From NCBI RefSeq assembly GCF_030287405.1, contig NZ_JASVVV010000002.1, positions 1 through 64,000 on the forward strand: a stretch of 64,000 bases of DNA. Direction: 5' to 3'. This document shows, piece after piece, positions 8,966-17,421 of the stretch; position 1 is the stretch's first letter, and every line of letters starts with the position of its first letter. The position numbers and the translations under genes were made by a program. The stretch comes from Halalkalicoccus sp. NIPERK01 (GTDB lineage: Archaea > Halobacteriota > Halobacteria > Halobacteriales > Halalkalicoccaceae). The notes under the pieces are model-generated. The model made no database searches and was not told the DNA's origin. It saw nothing but the letters and a program-made list of their open reading frames with translations.

Positions 8966-10248
8966 AGGTACTCCTCCATCGAGGACTGGGCCTTCCCGTC
9001 CGGGGCTGCGGCCTCTGGACGGTCGGTCGCCTCGCTCGCCCCGACCGCCTCCGGCTCGCCCGTTTCTGACCCGTCAGTTTCGGGCTGGGGAGCTGCGGCC
9101 GACCCGTCCCCCTCGGCCACCGACTCCTCGTCGGCCGTGGCCGCCACGAGCGCCTCGTGTTCCTCCTCGAGCAGCGATCGGACCCGCTCTTCGACCGCCT
9201 CGCGGACGTTCGAGTCGGCGATCTTGCTCGCGCGAACCGTCTCGTCGATGTCGCTCGCGGCGGCCGAGAGCCCCATCTCGCTCAGGCGCTCGCGCACCGC
9301 GGCGTCGGGATCGGAGAACGAGACGTCGAACGCCGTGCTCTCCTCGATCTCGCGTTTGTCGCTGACGCGGGCGATCAGCGCGCCCCGCTCGCGGGCGAAC
9401 GACTCCACCTCGGCGGGCGTGACCGGTTCGCCCTCGCCGTCGACGGTGACGATCACGACACGGCCCTCGAGGTCGTGCTGGCCGACCCGTTCGAGCACCC
9501 GGTCGACGCCCTCGCCCGCGGCGAGGTCGACGTCGACGAAGACGAACTCCCGGGTGTCGAGCCCTCGGCGGGTGATGTGAACGTCGCCGTCGAACGTGAC
9601 GAGGTTGTAGCCCCGGTCGTCGCGTTCCGCCGCGCTCACGCGCTCGGTCGACCCGCAGTAGGTCACCCACGTCCCCTCGACCTCGGCGCGGTCGGGGTGG
9701 TGGTTGTCGCCCAGGAGCATCGCGTCGAACCCCACGGAGGCGGATTCGAGCACCTCCTCGGTGTCCCAGTCGGCGTACGCGAACGGCTCGAACAGGCCGT
9801 GGGCGACCAGCGCCGCGTGCTCGGTCCCGGGCGGGGCGAAGTCGTACTCCACGTCCTCGCGCCGGGAGACGGGAACGTGATCCAGCCCGTAGAAGGTGGT
9901 CTCGCCGATCTCGATCCCGTCGCCGTCGAGGCGGGTCGCGAGCCCCATGCGGGAGAAGAGATCGAGCCACTGGCCCTCGCGGGTCCCCTCGTGATTGCCG
10001 ACGACCGCGAGGAAGGGCACGTCCGCGTCGGCGAGATCGCGCAGCACGTCGAGGGTCCCGAGCAGGTCCTGGAGGTCGGGACGCCGATCGTGAAAGAGGT
10101 CGCCGGCGTGGACGACGGCGTCGACGTCTTCCTCTATGGCGTCGACGGCGACCCGTTCAAAGGCGGCGAGGAAATCGGCCCGGCGTTCGGCCGAGTGGTA
10201 CTGGCGATACCCGATGTGGGTGTCGCCTGTGTGGATCACCCGTGTCAT
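8962..10248 (-). CDS. mre11: Mre11, DNA repair nuclease
   Basis: Manganese-dependent nuclease subunit of Mre11-Rad50. The 428-residue product has the phosphoesterase motifs in order: [14 protein letters not shown] near the N-terminus, [30 protein letters not shown] (catalytic His), IV AHGLFEP and [23 protein letters not shown]-terminal region of about 100 residues, rich in Glu, Ala and Pro, is typical of haloarchaeal versions, which carry the Rad50-binding region and an acidic tail. It is the first gene of the mre11-rad50 pair. The 40 bp separating it from the upstream regulator on the same strand leaves open whether they share a transcript. Confidence 0.97.
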   Translation of the reverse strand: MTRVIHTGDTHIGYRQYHSAERRADFLAAFERVAVDAIEEDVDAVVHAGDLFHDRRPDLQDLLGTLDVLRDLADADVPFLAVVGNHEGTREGQWLDLFSRMGLATRLDGDGIEIGETTFYGLDHVPVSRREDVEYDFAPPGTEHAALVAHGLFEPFAYADWDTEEVLESASVGFDAMLLGDNHHPDRAEVEGTWVTYCGSTERVSAAERDDRGYNLVTFDGDVHITRRGLDTREFVFVDVDLAAGEGVDRVLERVGQHDLEGRVVIVTVDGEGEPVTPAEVESFARERGALIARVSDKREIEESTAFDVSFSDPDAAVRERLSEMGLSAAASDIDETVRASKIADSNVREAVEERVRSLLEEEHEALVAATADEESVAEGDGSAAAPQPETDGSETGEPEAVGASEATDRPEAAAPDGKAQSSMEEYL

Positions 10249-10288
10249 GTCACGCGTTTCGCGCGCGGGCGGTATAAGCTACGTGGGG

Positions 10289-10561
10289 TCAGCGCGACTC
10301 GATCGCGAGGGTGTAGATGCGTTTCCGAGCGTCCGAGAACGAGAAACGCGAGTCGACACAGCCCTCCTCTTCGAGCCGGTTCAGCGCGTAGCGAACGGTC
10401 CTCGGGGGCAGGAGCGTCTCCTCCGCGAGCTGGCTCTGGGTGAGCGTCTCGTTGTACTCCAGCACCTTCGCGACCAGCTTCGCGCTGGGCGGTAGCTCCC
10501 GGACCGCGTCCCACCCCGTTTCCTCCCCCGCGTCGGCCGCGACTGCCTCTGACGTGCTCAT
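10289..10561 (-). CDS. Small winged-helix transcription regulator (90 aa)
   Basis: A 90-residue DNA-binding protein: an acidic N-terminus, then a winged helix-turn-helix (SAKLVAKVLEYNETLTQSQL, AEETLLPPRTVRYALNRLEE, with a wing at SRFSFSDARKRIYTLAI). The wording is MarR/ArsR-like and there is no obvious ligand domain or cysteine sensor; the single Cys is at EEGCVDS. It sits between mre11 and the divergent PAN gene. A perfect 9-bp inverted repeat overlaps its presumed TATA element, about 30 nt before the ATG, which fits autoregulation. Its target is unknown. Such short single-domain regulators are common in haloarchaea. Confidence 0.75.
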   Translation of the reverse strand: MSTSEAVAADAGEETGWDAVRELPPSAKLVAKVLEYNETLTQSQLAEETLLPPRTVRYALNRLEEEGCVDSRFSFSDARKRIYTLAIESR

Positions 10562-10590
10562 CTCGTCTCACCCTACCGGATACAACGTAA

Positions 10591-10615
10591 TAATATTTCC
10601 TCTTTTGAAATATTA
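10591..10615. promoter_or_regulatory. Inverted repeat between regulator and PAN gene
   Basis: TAATATTTC (10591-10599), a 7-nt spacer and GAAATATTA (10607-10615) form a perfect 9-bp inverted repeat. Its left arm runs into the likely TATA box of the leftward regulator gene (ATG 10561). It is the only AT-rich island in this intergenic region. Probable operator of the winged-helix regulator, perhaps also influencing PAN. Confidence 0.55.
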
Positions 10616-10650
10616 CCATCAGGAATCACAGGGGGACGGGTGAATCGACC

Positions 10651-10667
10651 CGAAACCTCTTATGAGT
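10651..10667 (+). promoter_or_regulatory. Putative PAN promoter (BRE + TATA)
   Basis: CGAAACCTCTTATGAGT contains a BRE-like CGAAAC and a TATA-like CTTATGA centred about 25 nt before the ATG at 10688. That spacing predicts a leaderless or nearly leaderless transcript. Confidence 0.5.
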
Positions 10668-10687
10668 CAGCGCCGTAAATAACTCCA

Positions 10688-11899
10688 ATGACCGATACCG
10701 TAGAGGACGTCGACCTCCCGTACGAGGAGGGCACCTCACAACAGGAGAAGATAGAGGCCCTGCGTGACCGGCTCGACATCCTCGAGGATCAGAACGAGGA
10801 AATGCGCGACAAACTGCTGGATGCGAACGCCGAGAACAACAAGTACCAGCAGAAACTCGAGCGCCTGACCCACGAGAACAAGAAGCTCAAGCAGTCCCCG
10901 CTGTTCGTCGCGACCGTCCAGGAACTCACCGACGAGGGCGTCATCATCAAACAGCACGGCAACAACCAGGAGGCGCTGACCGAGGTCACCGAGGAGATGC
11001 GCGCCGAACTCGAACCCGACAGTAGGGTAGCGGTCAACAACTCGCTGTCGATCGTCAAGCGACTCGAGGGCGAGACTGACGTGCGCGCCCGCGTGATGCA
11101 GGTCGAACAGAGCCCCGAGGTCTCCTACACCGACATCGGCGGCCTCGACGAGCAGATGAACGAGGTGAGAGAGACCGTCGAGATGCCGCTGCTCAAACCC
11201 GAGATGTTCGAGGCGGTCGGGATCGAGCCGCCGAGCGGCGTCCTCCTCTACGGGCCGCCCGGAACTGGAAAGACGATGCTGGCGAAGGCTGTGGCGAACG
11301 AGACCGACGCCACGTTCATCAAGATGGCCGGCTCCGAACTCGTCCACAAGTTCATCGGCGAGGGCGCGAAGCTGGTTCGGGACCTCTTCGAGGTCGCGCG
11401 CGCCCACGAGCCCGCCGTGCTGTTCATCGACGAGATCGACGCCATCGCCTCGAAGCGCACGGAGTCCAAAACGTCGGGCGACGCGGAGGTCCAGCGCACG
11501 ATGATGCAACTCCTCTCGGAGATGGACGGCTTCGAGGACCGTGGCGAGGTGCGGATCATCGCCGCCACGAACCGCTTCGACATGCTGGATCGCGCCATCC
11601 TCCGGCCGGGCCGGTTCGACCGCCTCATCGAGGTACCAAAGCCCGACGAGGAGGGACGGAAGCTCATCTTCGAGATCCACACCCGCGACATGAACGTCGC
11701 CGACGACGTCGACTTCGAGGAACTGGCCGACGAGGCGGTCGACGCGAGCGGCGCGGACATCAAGGCGATCTGTACGGAGGCGGGGATGTTCGCCATCCGC
11801 GACGACCGCACCGAGGTCCGGATGGACGACTTCGAGGAGGCGTGGGCGAAGATCCAGGCCGAAGAGGAGGACGACGAGGTCTCGAAGACGTTCGCGTAA
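10688..11899 (+). CDS. pan: Proteasome-activating nucleotidase (PAN)
   Basis: AAA+ ATPase that unfolds proteins and feeds them into the 20S proteasome. The 403-residue product has an N-terminal coiled coil (residues about 15-70), an OB-type domain (about 72-135: [20 protein letters not shown]), and the AAA+ module with Walker A GPPGTGKT (189-196), the pore-loop neighbourhood ([14 protein letters not shown]), Walker [14 protein letters not shown], the second region of homology ([20 protein letters not shown]) and a sensor-2/lid. The C-terminus reads EVSKTFA, so the hydrophobic-Tyr-any tail used for docking on the 20S ring is present only in a Phe-substituted form, if at all. Haloarchaea usually have two PAN paralogues; I cannot say which this is. 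Confidence 0.96.
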   Translation: MTDTVEDVDLPYEEGTSQQEKIEALRDRLDILEDQNEEMRDKLLDANAENNKYQQKLERLTHENKKLKQSPLFVATVQELTDEGVIIKQHGNNQEALTEVTEEMRAELEPDSRVAVNNSLSIVKRLEGETDVRARVMQVEQSPEVSYTDIGGLDEQMNEVRETVEMPLLKPEMFEAVGIEPPSGVLLYGPPGTGKTMLAKAVANETDATFIKMAGSELVHKFIGEGAKLVRDLFEVARAHEPAVLFIDEIDAIASKRTESKTSGDAEVQRTMMQLLSEMDGFEDRGEVRIIAATNRFDMLDRAILRPGRFDRLIEVPKPDEEGRKLIFEIHTRDMNVADDVDFEELADEAVDASGADIKAICTEAGMFAIRDDRTEVRMDDFEEAWAKIQAEEEDDEVSKTFA

Positions 11900-11949
11900 C
11901 CGGCACCACAACAGCTACCATTCTGCACGCGGTATGGCTGATAGCGATC

Positions 11950-12507
11950 ATGTTCACGCGAATCCGCGAGGACGTTCGGACGGCGAAGGCGAAGGACCCG
12001 GCGGCCAAGAGCACGATCGAGGTCCTCCTGGCGTATCCGGGCCTGCACGCGATCTGGCTCCACCGGATCGCTCACGGGCTGTGGTCGCGGGGGTTCGTCC
12101 TCGTCGCACGGCTGCTCTCGCACCTCTCCCGACACCTGACCGGCGTCGAGATCCATCCCGGTGCCGAGATCGGACGGCGCTTCTTCATCGATCACGGAAT
12201 GGGCGTGGTAATCGGCGAGACCGCCGAGATCGGCGACGACGTGATGCTGTATCACGGGGTGACGCTCGGCGGCGACTCCCTGGCCGACGAGAAGCGCCAT
12301 CCCACCCTCGAGGACGGCGTCACCGTCGGGGCGGGGTCCACACTGTTAGGCCCGATCGTCCTCGGCGAGGGCGCGAGCGTCGGCGCCGGTTCGGTGGTTC
12401 TGGATTCGGTGCCGGGAAACTGCACGGTCGTGGGCAACCCCGCGAAACTCGTCGGGGACTGTGCCGACGACGACTCGGTGACGCTGGGCCGCGGCGTCAA
12501 CCGCTAA
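11950..12507 (+). CDS. cysE: Serine O-acetyltransferase CysE
   Basis: Transfers acetyl from acetyl-CoA to L-serine, the first step of cysteine synthesis. The 185-residue product has a short helical N-terminus (residues 1-65) followed by a left-handed beta-helix of hexapeptide repeats ([20 protein letters not shown], then [15 protein letters not shown]). Asp81-His82 in the IDHGMG motif match the catalytic pair of the family, and [20 protein letters not shown] is the CoA/Lys-Arg loop. It is shorter than E. coli CysE (273), as is usual for the archaeal/EpsC-like form. The ATG at 11950 lies 50 bp after the PAN stop. The stop overlaps the stop of a 43-residue gene on the opposite strand. Confidence 0.93.
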   Translation: MFTRIREDVRTAKAKDPAAKSTIEVLLAYPGLHAIWLHRIAHGLWSRGFVLVARLLSHLSRHLTGVEIHPGAEIGRRFFIDHGMGVVIGETAEIGDDVMLYHGVTLGGDSLADEKRHPTLEDGVTVGAGSTLLGPIVLGEGASVGAGSVVLDSVPGNCTVVGNPAKLVGDCADDDSVTLGRGVNR

Positions 12508-12635
12508 ACGGCCGCGAAGATCGCGTACGGGATCAGAAACAGGAGAAGGGTCATCACGACCAGGAGGAGGCCGTAGCCCGCGAGCGTGCCGGCGGCGGTA
12601 CGGAAGGCGGGGTGGGAAAACTGCGATCGATTCAT
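12504..12635 (-). CDS. 43-aa single-TM membrane protein
   Basis: A short open frame with an ATG at 12635 and a TAG at 12504-12506. It encodes [20 protein letters not shown], then [20 protein letters not shown] and AAV. The product is a basic N-terminus of about 12 residues followed by one strong hydrophobic helix of about 25 residues. The stop overlaps the cysE stop convergently by 2 bp (12505-12506). Codon use is GC-rich like its neighbours, and the length and hydrophobicity match tiny membrane proteins often seen next to haloarchaeal housekeeping genes. Function unknown. I consider it real because of the clear start, charge asymmetry and single clean TM helix. Confidence 0.6.
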   Translation of the reverse strand: MNRSQFSHPAFRTAAGTLAGYGLLLVVMTLLLFLIPYAIFAAV

Positions 12636-12665
12636 ACGCCTCGCTCGAACGCGGCGGGCTAAAAG

Positions 12666-12863
12666 CTACCGGACGATGTCGCCGACGCGCCGGGGCTCGC
12701 CGGTGAGTTCGGGGTTCCGCTCAATGATCTGGAGGATCTCGTGGTCGGTGACGTCCCAGTAGCGTTTCTCGGTGGCCTCCTCGATCAACTCGCGTTCGAG
12801 GCGGAACTCGGTTCCCTCGTACACGACGTCGACGCCCTCGTCGTCGATGGAGATCGTCGTCAT
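12666..12863 (-). CDS. Small acidic conserved protein (65 aa)
   Basis: A soluble 65-residue protein, MTTISIDDEGVDVVYEGTEF then RLERELIEEATEKRYWDVTD, ending GEPRRVGDIVR. It has no cysteines or membrane segments. It matches, from memory, a haloarchaeal family (DUF5800) found in nearly all members, with no known function. The fold is probably a small alpha/beta domain with an amphipathic helix at HEILQIIERNPEL. It has its own start, 30 bp upstream of the 43-residue membrane protein on the same strand. Confidence 0.75.
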   Translation of the reverse strand: MTTISIDDEGVDVVYEGTEFRLERELIEEATEKRYWDVTDHEILQIIERNPELTGEPRRVGDIVR

Positions 12864-12950
12864 GGCCGCCAGTAGGCGACAGGGTGATAAAAACCGGACG
12901 GCTGCGGACGCGCGCCTGGAGGAGCGGGTCCGTCGCGTCCCGGGGCGGGA

Positions 12951-13139
12951 CTACCGAAAGGGATCCCACTCCAGGCGAATGACCGCCGCGAGGCCGAGCA
13001 TCGAGGCGACGATGAATCCGAGGCTGACCAGCGCGATCGTCGCCGCCGGCGAGCCGGGTTCGACGAACGGCCAGCTGAGCGCCAGCAGGGCGAGCAGGAT
13101 CGCGTTCATCGTGAACATGACCCGCCAGATCGTCGTCAT
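12951..13139 (-). CDS. 62-aa two-TM protein coupled to TrmB-type regulator
   Basis: The ATG at 13139 overlaps the regulator stop by 4 bp (ATGA), so translation is coupled. The product MTTIWRVMFTMNAILLALLA through LRLEWDPFR-like polar tail has two hydrophobic helices (residues about 9-26 and 34-54) joined by a short PFVEPGSPAA loop. It is too short to be a transporter by itself; it could be an accessory or anchor for the regulator or the sugar-uptake locus next to it. I do not recognise the family. Coupling to a TrmB-family regulator is unusual and is the main clue to function. Confidence 0.65.
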   Translation of the reverse strand: MTTIWRVMFTMNAILLALLALSWPFVEPGSPAATIALVSLGFIVASMLGLAAVIRLEWDPFR

Positions 13140-14203
13140 TCGACCGGACGGAGCGTCGTCTCGTTCGCCCGCAGGTCCTCGACGAACGCCCCGGCGCCGC
13201 CGACGGTGAGTCGCTCGCCGTCGTCCGTCTCGAGCGTGAGGCTGTTCTCGACGGGGAACGAGTTCGTAAACGGCTCGACGAGGCCCTGTCGGATTTCGAC
13301 GATTCGGCCCGTCACCGTCCGGGGTTCTTCCGTATCCGTCGTGTATCCCGACACCTCCGCCCGGAGCATGCGGCCGCCGAGCTGTGCGAGCACCGCGTTG
13401 AGCACTGCCGGACGGGTCATCGTGTAGGTCGCAGGCAGCGAAGCGGGATCGCCGGTGTAGACCTCCTCGCCGGCCGCCCAAAAGCCGCCCTGGAAGGCTC
13501 CGAACATCGAACCGACGACCTGGGACTCCGAGACGGCGACGGCCTCCCTGTCGTTGTCGTCGCTCCGGAGGAGGCGCCGTTCGCCGACGATCCCCGACGA
13601 CGAACCCTCCGCGGTTACGACGAACGGCATATCGTGGTGCCACTGGCGCACGACGTGCGCGAGGCCATCGAACCGCCGCTCGGCGACCTCCGGCGACTGG
13701 GGATCGATAGCGCCCTCGTGCAACACGATCATCGCGTCGCGATCGAACGCGGCCTCGAGGTCCTCCTCGAGCTTCTCGACGGCGTAGTGTGGGAGCGCGA
13801 GGAACGCCTCCTCGTTGGCCGAGTCGACGATCCGCCGGATCTCCTTGAGCACGGTCTGGCGGCTCTTGATGACGTTGAACGAGGCCGTCTGCGTCGCGGC
13901 CTCGGTGAACCGGCTCTTCAGTCCCGGCTGGAGCGACCGGAGTCGGCTGACGAGCCCCTCGACGGCCCGTTCCGGCGGCACGGCCGCGATCGTCGTCGGC
14001 GTCGCGTGGTCTTTCACGATCGCCAGCCCGCGTTCCTCCAAGTCCTCGGCGATCTGGTAGACGTAGCGCTGGGAGACGCCGGAGTCGTCGGCGATCGCGC
14101 TCGTCTTCGCCTCGCCGAGCTCGAGCAGCGTCAGGTAGGTGTCGATCTCCTTCTCCGAGAGGCCGAACGCGGCCAGCTGTGATCTGAGTGTCGCCTCTTT
14201 CAT
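13136..14203 (-). CDS. TrmB-family transcription regulator
   Basis: Sugar-responsive regulator of the TrmB family. The 355-residue product has an N-terminal winged helix (residues about 1-75: LRSQLAAFGLSEKEIDTYLT, TSAIADDSGVSQRYVYQIAE), a short coiled linker, a phospholipase-D-like ligand-binding core (TASFNVIKSRQTVLKEIRRI through about residue 250), and a C-terminal beta-rich domain (RTVTGRIVEIRQG through LTVGGAGAFVEDLRANE) typical of haloarchaeal TrmB proteins. The ATG at 14203 (MKEATLRSQ) avoids overlap with the ABC gene upstream. It lies 28 bp downstream of an oligopeptide-type ABC operon and may be its last-but-one gene. That placement, with a GH13 glucosidase at the far end, suggests control of alpha-glucoside uptake. 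Confidence 0.88.
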   Translation of the reverse strand: MKEATLRSQLAAFGLSEKEIDTYLTLLELGEAKTSAIADDSGVSQRYVYQIAEDLEERGLAIVKDHATPTTIAAVPPERAVEGLVSRLRSLQPGLKSRFTEAATQTASFNVIKSRQTVLKEIRRIVDSANEEAFLALPHYAVEKLEEDLEAAFDRDAMIVLHEGAIDPQSPEVAERRFDGLAHVVRQWHHDMPFVVTAEGSSSGIVGERRLLRSDDNDREAVAVSESQVVGSMFGAFQGGFWAAGEEVYTGDPASLPATYTMTRPAVLNAVLAQLGGRMLRAEVSGYTTDTEEPRTVTGRIVEIRQGLVEPFTNSFPVENSLTLETDDGERLTVGGAGAFVEDLRANETTLRPVE

Positions 14204-14231
14204 CTCGTTTCCCGTACCGGGACGGAGGATC

Positions 14232-15326
14232 TCAGTGGGTTTCAATGTGTGTGGGGTCGGTTCCCTCGAGGGGCTCGCTGGACCAGTACTCGTGGTTCGG
14301 CTCGTCCCGGAAGCATTTCGCGCAGTGGTCGCGGTTTGCCGCCGACTCCTCCGAAAGCGCGGGTGTCTCGCCGGTGCAGACCTCCCTGGCCGCCGGACAG
14401 CGGGGGTGGAACCGACAGCCCGACGGTGGATTCACCGGATCGGGGATGTCGATCCCCCGGACCGGCGGCTCCTGGGCCTCCCAGCCGTCGGGGTCGACGT
14501 CTGCGGTCGCCCACCGCAGCACTTTCGTGTAAGGGTGTTTCGGGTTCTGGAGTACCTCGTCGGCGGGGCCGATCTCGACGATTTCGCCGAGGTACATCAC
14601 CCCGAGGCGGCCGTCCGCGTTCTCCGCGAGGTAGCGGGCGTTCGAGAGGTCGTGGCTGATGAACAGAAACGAGGTGCCGAACTCCTCCTGGAGTTCGAGC
14701 AGCAGGTCCATCGTCTCCACGCGCAGGGAGACGTCGAGCGCGCTGACGGCTTCGTCGGCCAGGATGAGGTCAGGGTTCATCAACAGCGCCCGGACGAGCG
14801 CGACGCGTTGCTGTTCGCCGCCCGAGAGCTGGTGAGGGTAGCGACTCGCGTAGTCGCCCGGCGGCTTCATCCCGACCCGTTCGAGCATCCGCAGGACGCG
14901 GGCCCGGCGGTCCTCGCTGTCCATGTCGGGTTGCCACCGCGACAGCGGCGTCGTGAGGCTCTTCATCACCGTCCGATTCGGGTTGAGCGAGCCGCCGGGA
15001 TCCTGGTGGATGATCTGTAGGGACTTGCGGATCCGTTCGTAGGGGATCTCGCCCGCGCCGTCCTTGGCCTCCCAGATATCCTGGCCGCGGTACCGGACGC
15101 TGCCGCCCGTCGGGCGCTGGACGCCGATAGCGGTCTTTCCGAGCGTGGTCTTGCCGCAGCCGGATTCGCCGACGAGCGCGACGACGTCGTTTTCGGGGAT
15201 CTCGAGGGAAACGTCGTCGACGGCCTTGACGCGGTCGGGATCGTTGAACAGCCCCTTGACGAGTCCCTGGTCCTTTTCGAAGTGGACCTCGACGTTCTCG
15301 AGGGAAACGACGTGATCGTCGCTCAT
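14232..15326 (-). CDS. ABC transporter ATPase, oligopeptide/dipeptide type (DppF/OppF-like)
   Basis: Second ATPase of an Opp/Dpp-class importer; cytoplasmic face. The 364-residue product has Walker A GESGCGKTTLGKTA, Q-loop IIHQDPGGSLNPNRTV, signature QLSGGEQQRVALVRALL, Walker B LILADEAVSALD (Ala where Pro is usual) and the switch His in LFISHDLSN. The C-terminal extension has the Opp-type cysteine cluster GCRFHPRCPAAREVC followed by HCAKC, proposed in this family to hold an Fe-S cluster. The ATG at 15326 overlaps the stop of the first ATPase by 4 bp. The substrate is probably a glycoside rather than a peptide, from context (TrmB regulator, GH13 enzyme). Confidence 0.92.
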   Translation of the reverse strand: MSDDHVVSLENVEVHFEKDQGLVKGLFNDPDRVKAVDDVSLEIPENDVVALVGESGCGKTTLGKTAIGVQRPTGGSVRYRGQDIWEAKDGAGEIPYERIRKSLQIIHQDPGGSLNPNRTVMKSLTTPLSRWQPDMDSEDRRARVLRMLERVGMKPPGDYASRYPHQLSGGEQQRVALVRALLMNPDLILADEAVSALDVSLRVETMDLLLELQEEFGTSFLFISHDLSNARYLAENADGRLGVMYLGEIVEIGPADEVLQNPKHPYTKVLRWATADVDPDGWEAQEPPVRGIDIPDPVNPPSGCRFHPRCPAAREVCTGETPALSEESAANRDHCAKCFRDEPNHEYWSSEPLEGTDPTHIETH

Positions 15327-16426
15327 CGGCTCGCCTCCGTCCCCTCGTCGGCCGTCCGGACCTCGGGATCGAGGTCGACGGCCTCGTCTGCGTCCTCCCA
15401 GTGGAAGCAGGTCACCTCGTGGTCGGCCTCGTCGTCGACCGCGTGGAAATGGGGCGTCGTCGCCCGGCACTCCTCGGTCGCGATCGGACACCGCGGCGCG
15501 TACGTACACCCCCGTGGGATGTTCACCGGATCGGGCGCCGAGCCCTCAATCGGCTGCATCGTCTCGAGCGGCGCGTCGAGGTTGGGGACCGCCTTGAGGA
15601 GCGCCCGCGTGTAGGGGTGGGAGGGGTTCCGGACGACAGCCTCGGTCGGTCCGACCTCGCGGAGGTCGAACGCGTACATCACCGCGAGCCGGTCGGCCAG
15701 CCCAGCCACGAGCGGGAGGTCGTGGGTGATGAACACGACCGTCAGGTCGTACTTCTCCTGAAGGTCCGACAGCAGGCTGAGGATCGACCGCTGCATCAGC
15801 AGGTCGAGCGCGGCGGTCGGCTCGTCCATCACCAGCACCTCGGGTTCGAGGAGCAGACTCAGCGCGATCAGCGCGCGCTGGGACATCCCGCCGGAGAGTT
15901 CGTGCGGGTACGAGTCGAGCACGCGTTCGGCGTCGAGGTACAGATCCGAGAGCAGTTCGCGGGCGCGCTCCATCCCCGTTTCGGGGTCGGCGCCGTGGGC
16001 GTCGAGCGTCTCCTCGAAGTGGCCCCGAATCGTCATCGTCGGGTTGAACGACCGCGAGGCCCCCTGGAAGACCATCGAGACCTCCTCCCAGCGAAACGCC
16101 TTGAGTTCGTGGTCGGAGAGTTCGAGAACGTCGATCGGGTCGCCCTCCGCGGGGTGGTAGGTCACGTCGCCCGTGAGCCGTCCCGGCTCGTCGACGGCGT
16201 CGAGCATCGCGTTCGCGAGCATCGACTTGCCGGAGCCGCTCTCGCCGACGATGCCGATGATCTCCTCACGGTGAACCTCGAAGTCCACGTCGTCGACGAC
16301 GCGGGAGGTGCCCCGGTCCATGTCGAACTCGACGCTGACGTTCTCGAGCGAGAAGACGACGTCGTCCGCTCGCTCGTCGTTCCGGTCGTGCTGTGCCGCT
16401 GCGGATCGTCGTGTCGCGTCTGCCAT
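15323..16426 (-). CDS. ABC transporter ATPase, oligopeptide/dipeptide type (DppD/OppD-like)
   Basis: First ATPase of the importer. The 367-residue product has an acidic N-terminal tail of about 22 residues, Walker A GESGSGKSMLANAM, Q-loop MVFQGASRSFNPTMTI, signature ELSGGMSQRALIALSL, Walker B VLVMDEPTAALDLL and switch VVFITHDLP. The C-terminal cysteine motif GCTYAPRCPIATEEC plus a later Cys matches the family's proposed Fe-S site. Its start codon shares one base with the upstream permease stop (TAATG) and its stop overlaps the next ATPase by 4 bp, so all four transport genes form a tight operon. Haloarchaea have many Opp-class importers, so the family alone does not fix the substrate. Confidence 0.92.
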   Translation of the reverse strand: MADATRRSAAAQHDRNDERADDVVFSLENVSVEFDMDRGTSRVVDDVDFEVHREEIIGIVGESGSGKSMLANAMLDAVDEPGRLTGDVTYHPAEGDPIDVLELSDHELKAFRWEEVSMVFQGASRSFNPTMTIRGHFEETLDAHGADPETGMERARELLSDLYLDAERVLDSYPHELSGGMSQRALIALSLLLEPEVLVMDEPTAALDLLMQRSILSLLSDLQEKYDLTVVFITHDLPLVAGLADRLAVMYAFDLREVGPTEAVVRNPSHPYTRALLKAVPNLDAPLETMQPIEGSAPDPVNIPRGCTYAPRCPIATEECRATTPHFHAVDDEADHEVTCFHWEDADEAVDLDPEVRTADEGTEASR

Positions 16427-17421
16427 TAGGAACTCACCTCGTCAGTGTCGTCTCCGCCGACCGTCTTCGCGTGGCGGGCGCGAACCCGCGGATTGAACAG
16501 CCGGTCGGCCGACTGTGCGAACAGCGTTAGCCCCATCGAGAGGAGGATTACGGCGAGCATCGGCATCAACAGCCAGTGAAACGCCGTGGCCGACGACGTC
16601 GCGCCGGCCTGTCTGACGGCGTCGTTCATCATGACCCCCCAGTTTGTGCGGTTGTACGGCAGGATCCCCAGGAAGTACAGACCGACGGAGCCGAAGATGA
16701 CGGCCCGGGCCTGCTGGACGAAGTTCATCGTGATGTAGGGCATCAGGTTGGGGACGATGTCCGCCGAGAGGATCTTTGGCGTCGAGATCCCCATGATCCG
16801 CGAGGCCTCGACGTACTCGGCGTCGCGCAGCGTCAACACCTGCGAGCGCAGCGCGCGGGCGAGCCCGGCCCAGGCGTTGATCGACAGCAGGACGCCGATG
16901 GCGTACGGGTTACCCGCGATCGGGAGGACGCCCGCGAGGACGATCACCAGCGGCAGTCCGGGGATCGTCAGCAACACGTCGGTCAGCGTCATCAGGACGC
17001 TGTCGACGAGCCCGCCCTTATAGCCGGACGTGGTGCCGATGACCGTCGCCATGATCACCGAAAAGATGGCCCCCGCGGTGATCATCTGAAGCATCGGGAC
17101 CGTGGCGTACGTGATCTGCGAGAGGATGTCGACGCCGGAAGCGGTGGTCCCGAGCGGGTGCTCGAGCGTCCGGAAGGCACCGACGAGCCGACCGCCCTGG
17201 TTCGTCCGGGGTTCCTCGACGAGGCGGACGCCGACGGTGCCCAAAAAGAGGAACCCCGAGATGATGACGACGGCGATGCGGGCCCGCCAGTCGTGCCAGA
17301 CGATCCGCGCCGGTGCGAGCACGAGTTCGTCGACCAGTTGGCGGTACCGCTCGGATCGCGTGAGCTGCGTCTCCGAGAGCGTCTCGAAGTCGGAGGTCTC
17401 AGTACGACTCACGGGACTCAC
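16426..17421 (-). CDS. ABC transporter permease, DppC/OppC-like
   Basis: Inner-membrane permease of the importer. The 331-residue product has a long cytosolic N-terminus (residues 1-45), a first TM (IAVVIISGFLFLGTVGVRLV), an extracytoplasmic loop with the typical HPLGTTASGVDILSQITY motif, and five further TM segments. The EAA-like loop reads YVEASRIMGISTPKILSADI then VPNLMP, which contacts the ATPases. Length and order are typical of DppC. It overlaps the upstream permease by 23 bp; the start at 17421 gives the expected N-terminal tail, though a later start cannot be excluded. Substrate inferred only from neighbours. Confidence 0.92.
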   Translation of the reverse strand: MSPVSRTETSDFETLSETQLTRSERYRQLVDELVLAPARIVWHDWRARIAVVIISGFLFLGTVGVRLVEEPRTNQGGRLVGAFRTLEHPLGTTASGVDILSQITYATVPMLQMITAGAIFSVIMATVIGTTSGYKGGLVDSVLMTLTDVLLTIPGLPLVIVLAGVLPIAGNPYAIGVLLSINAWAGLARALRSQVLTLRDAEYVEASRIMGISTPKILSADIVPNLMPYITMNFVQQARAVIFGSVGLYFLGILPYNRTNWGVMMNDAVRQAGATSSATAFHWLLMPMLAVILLSMGLTLFAQSADRLFNPRVRARHAKTVGGDDTDEVSS

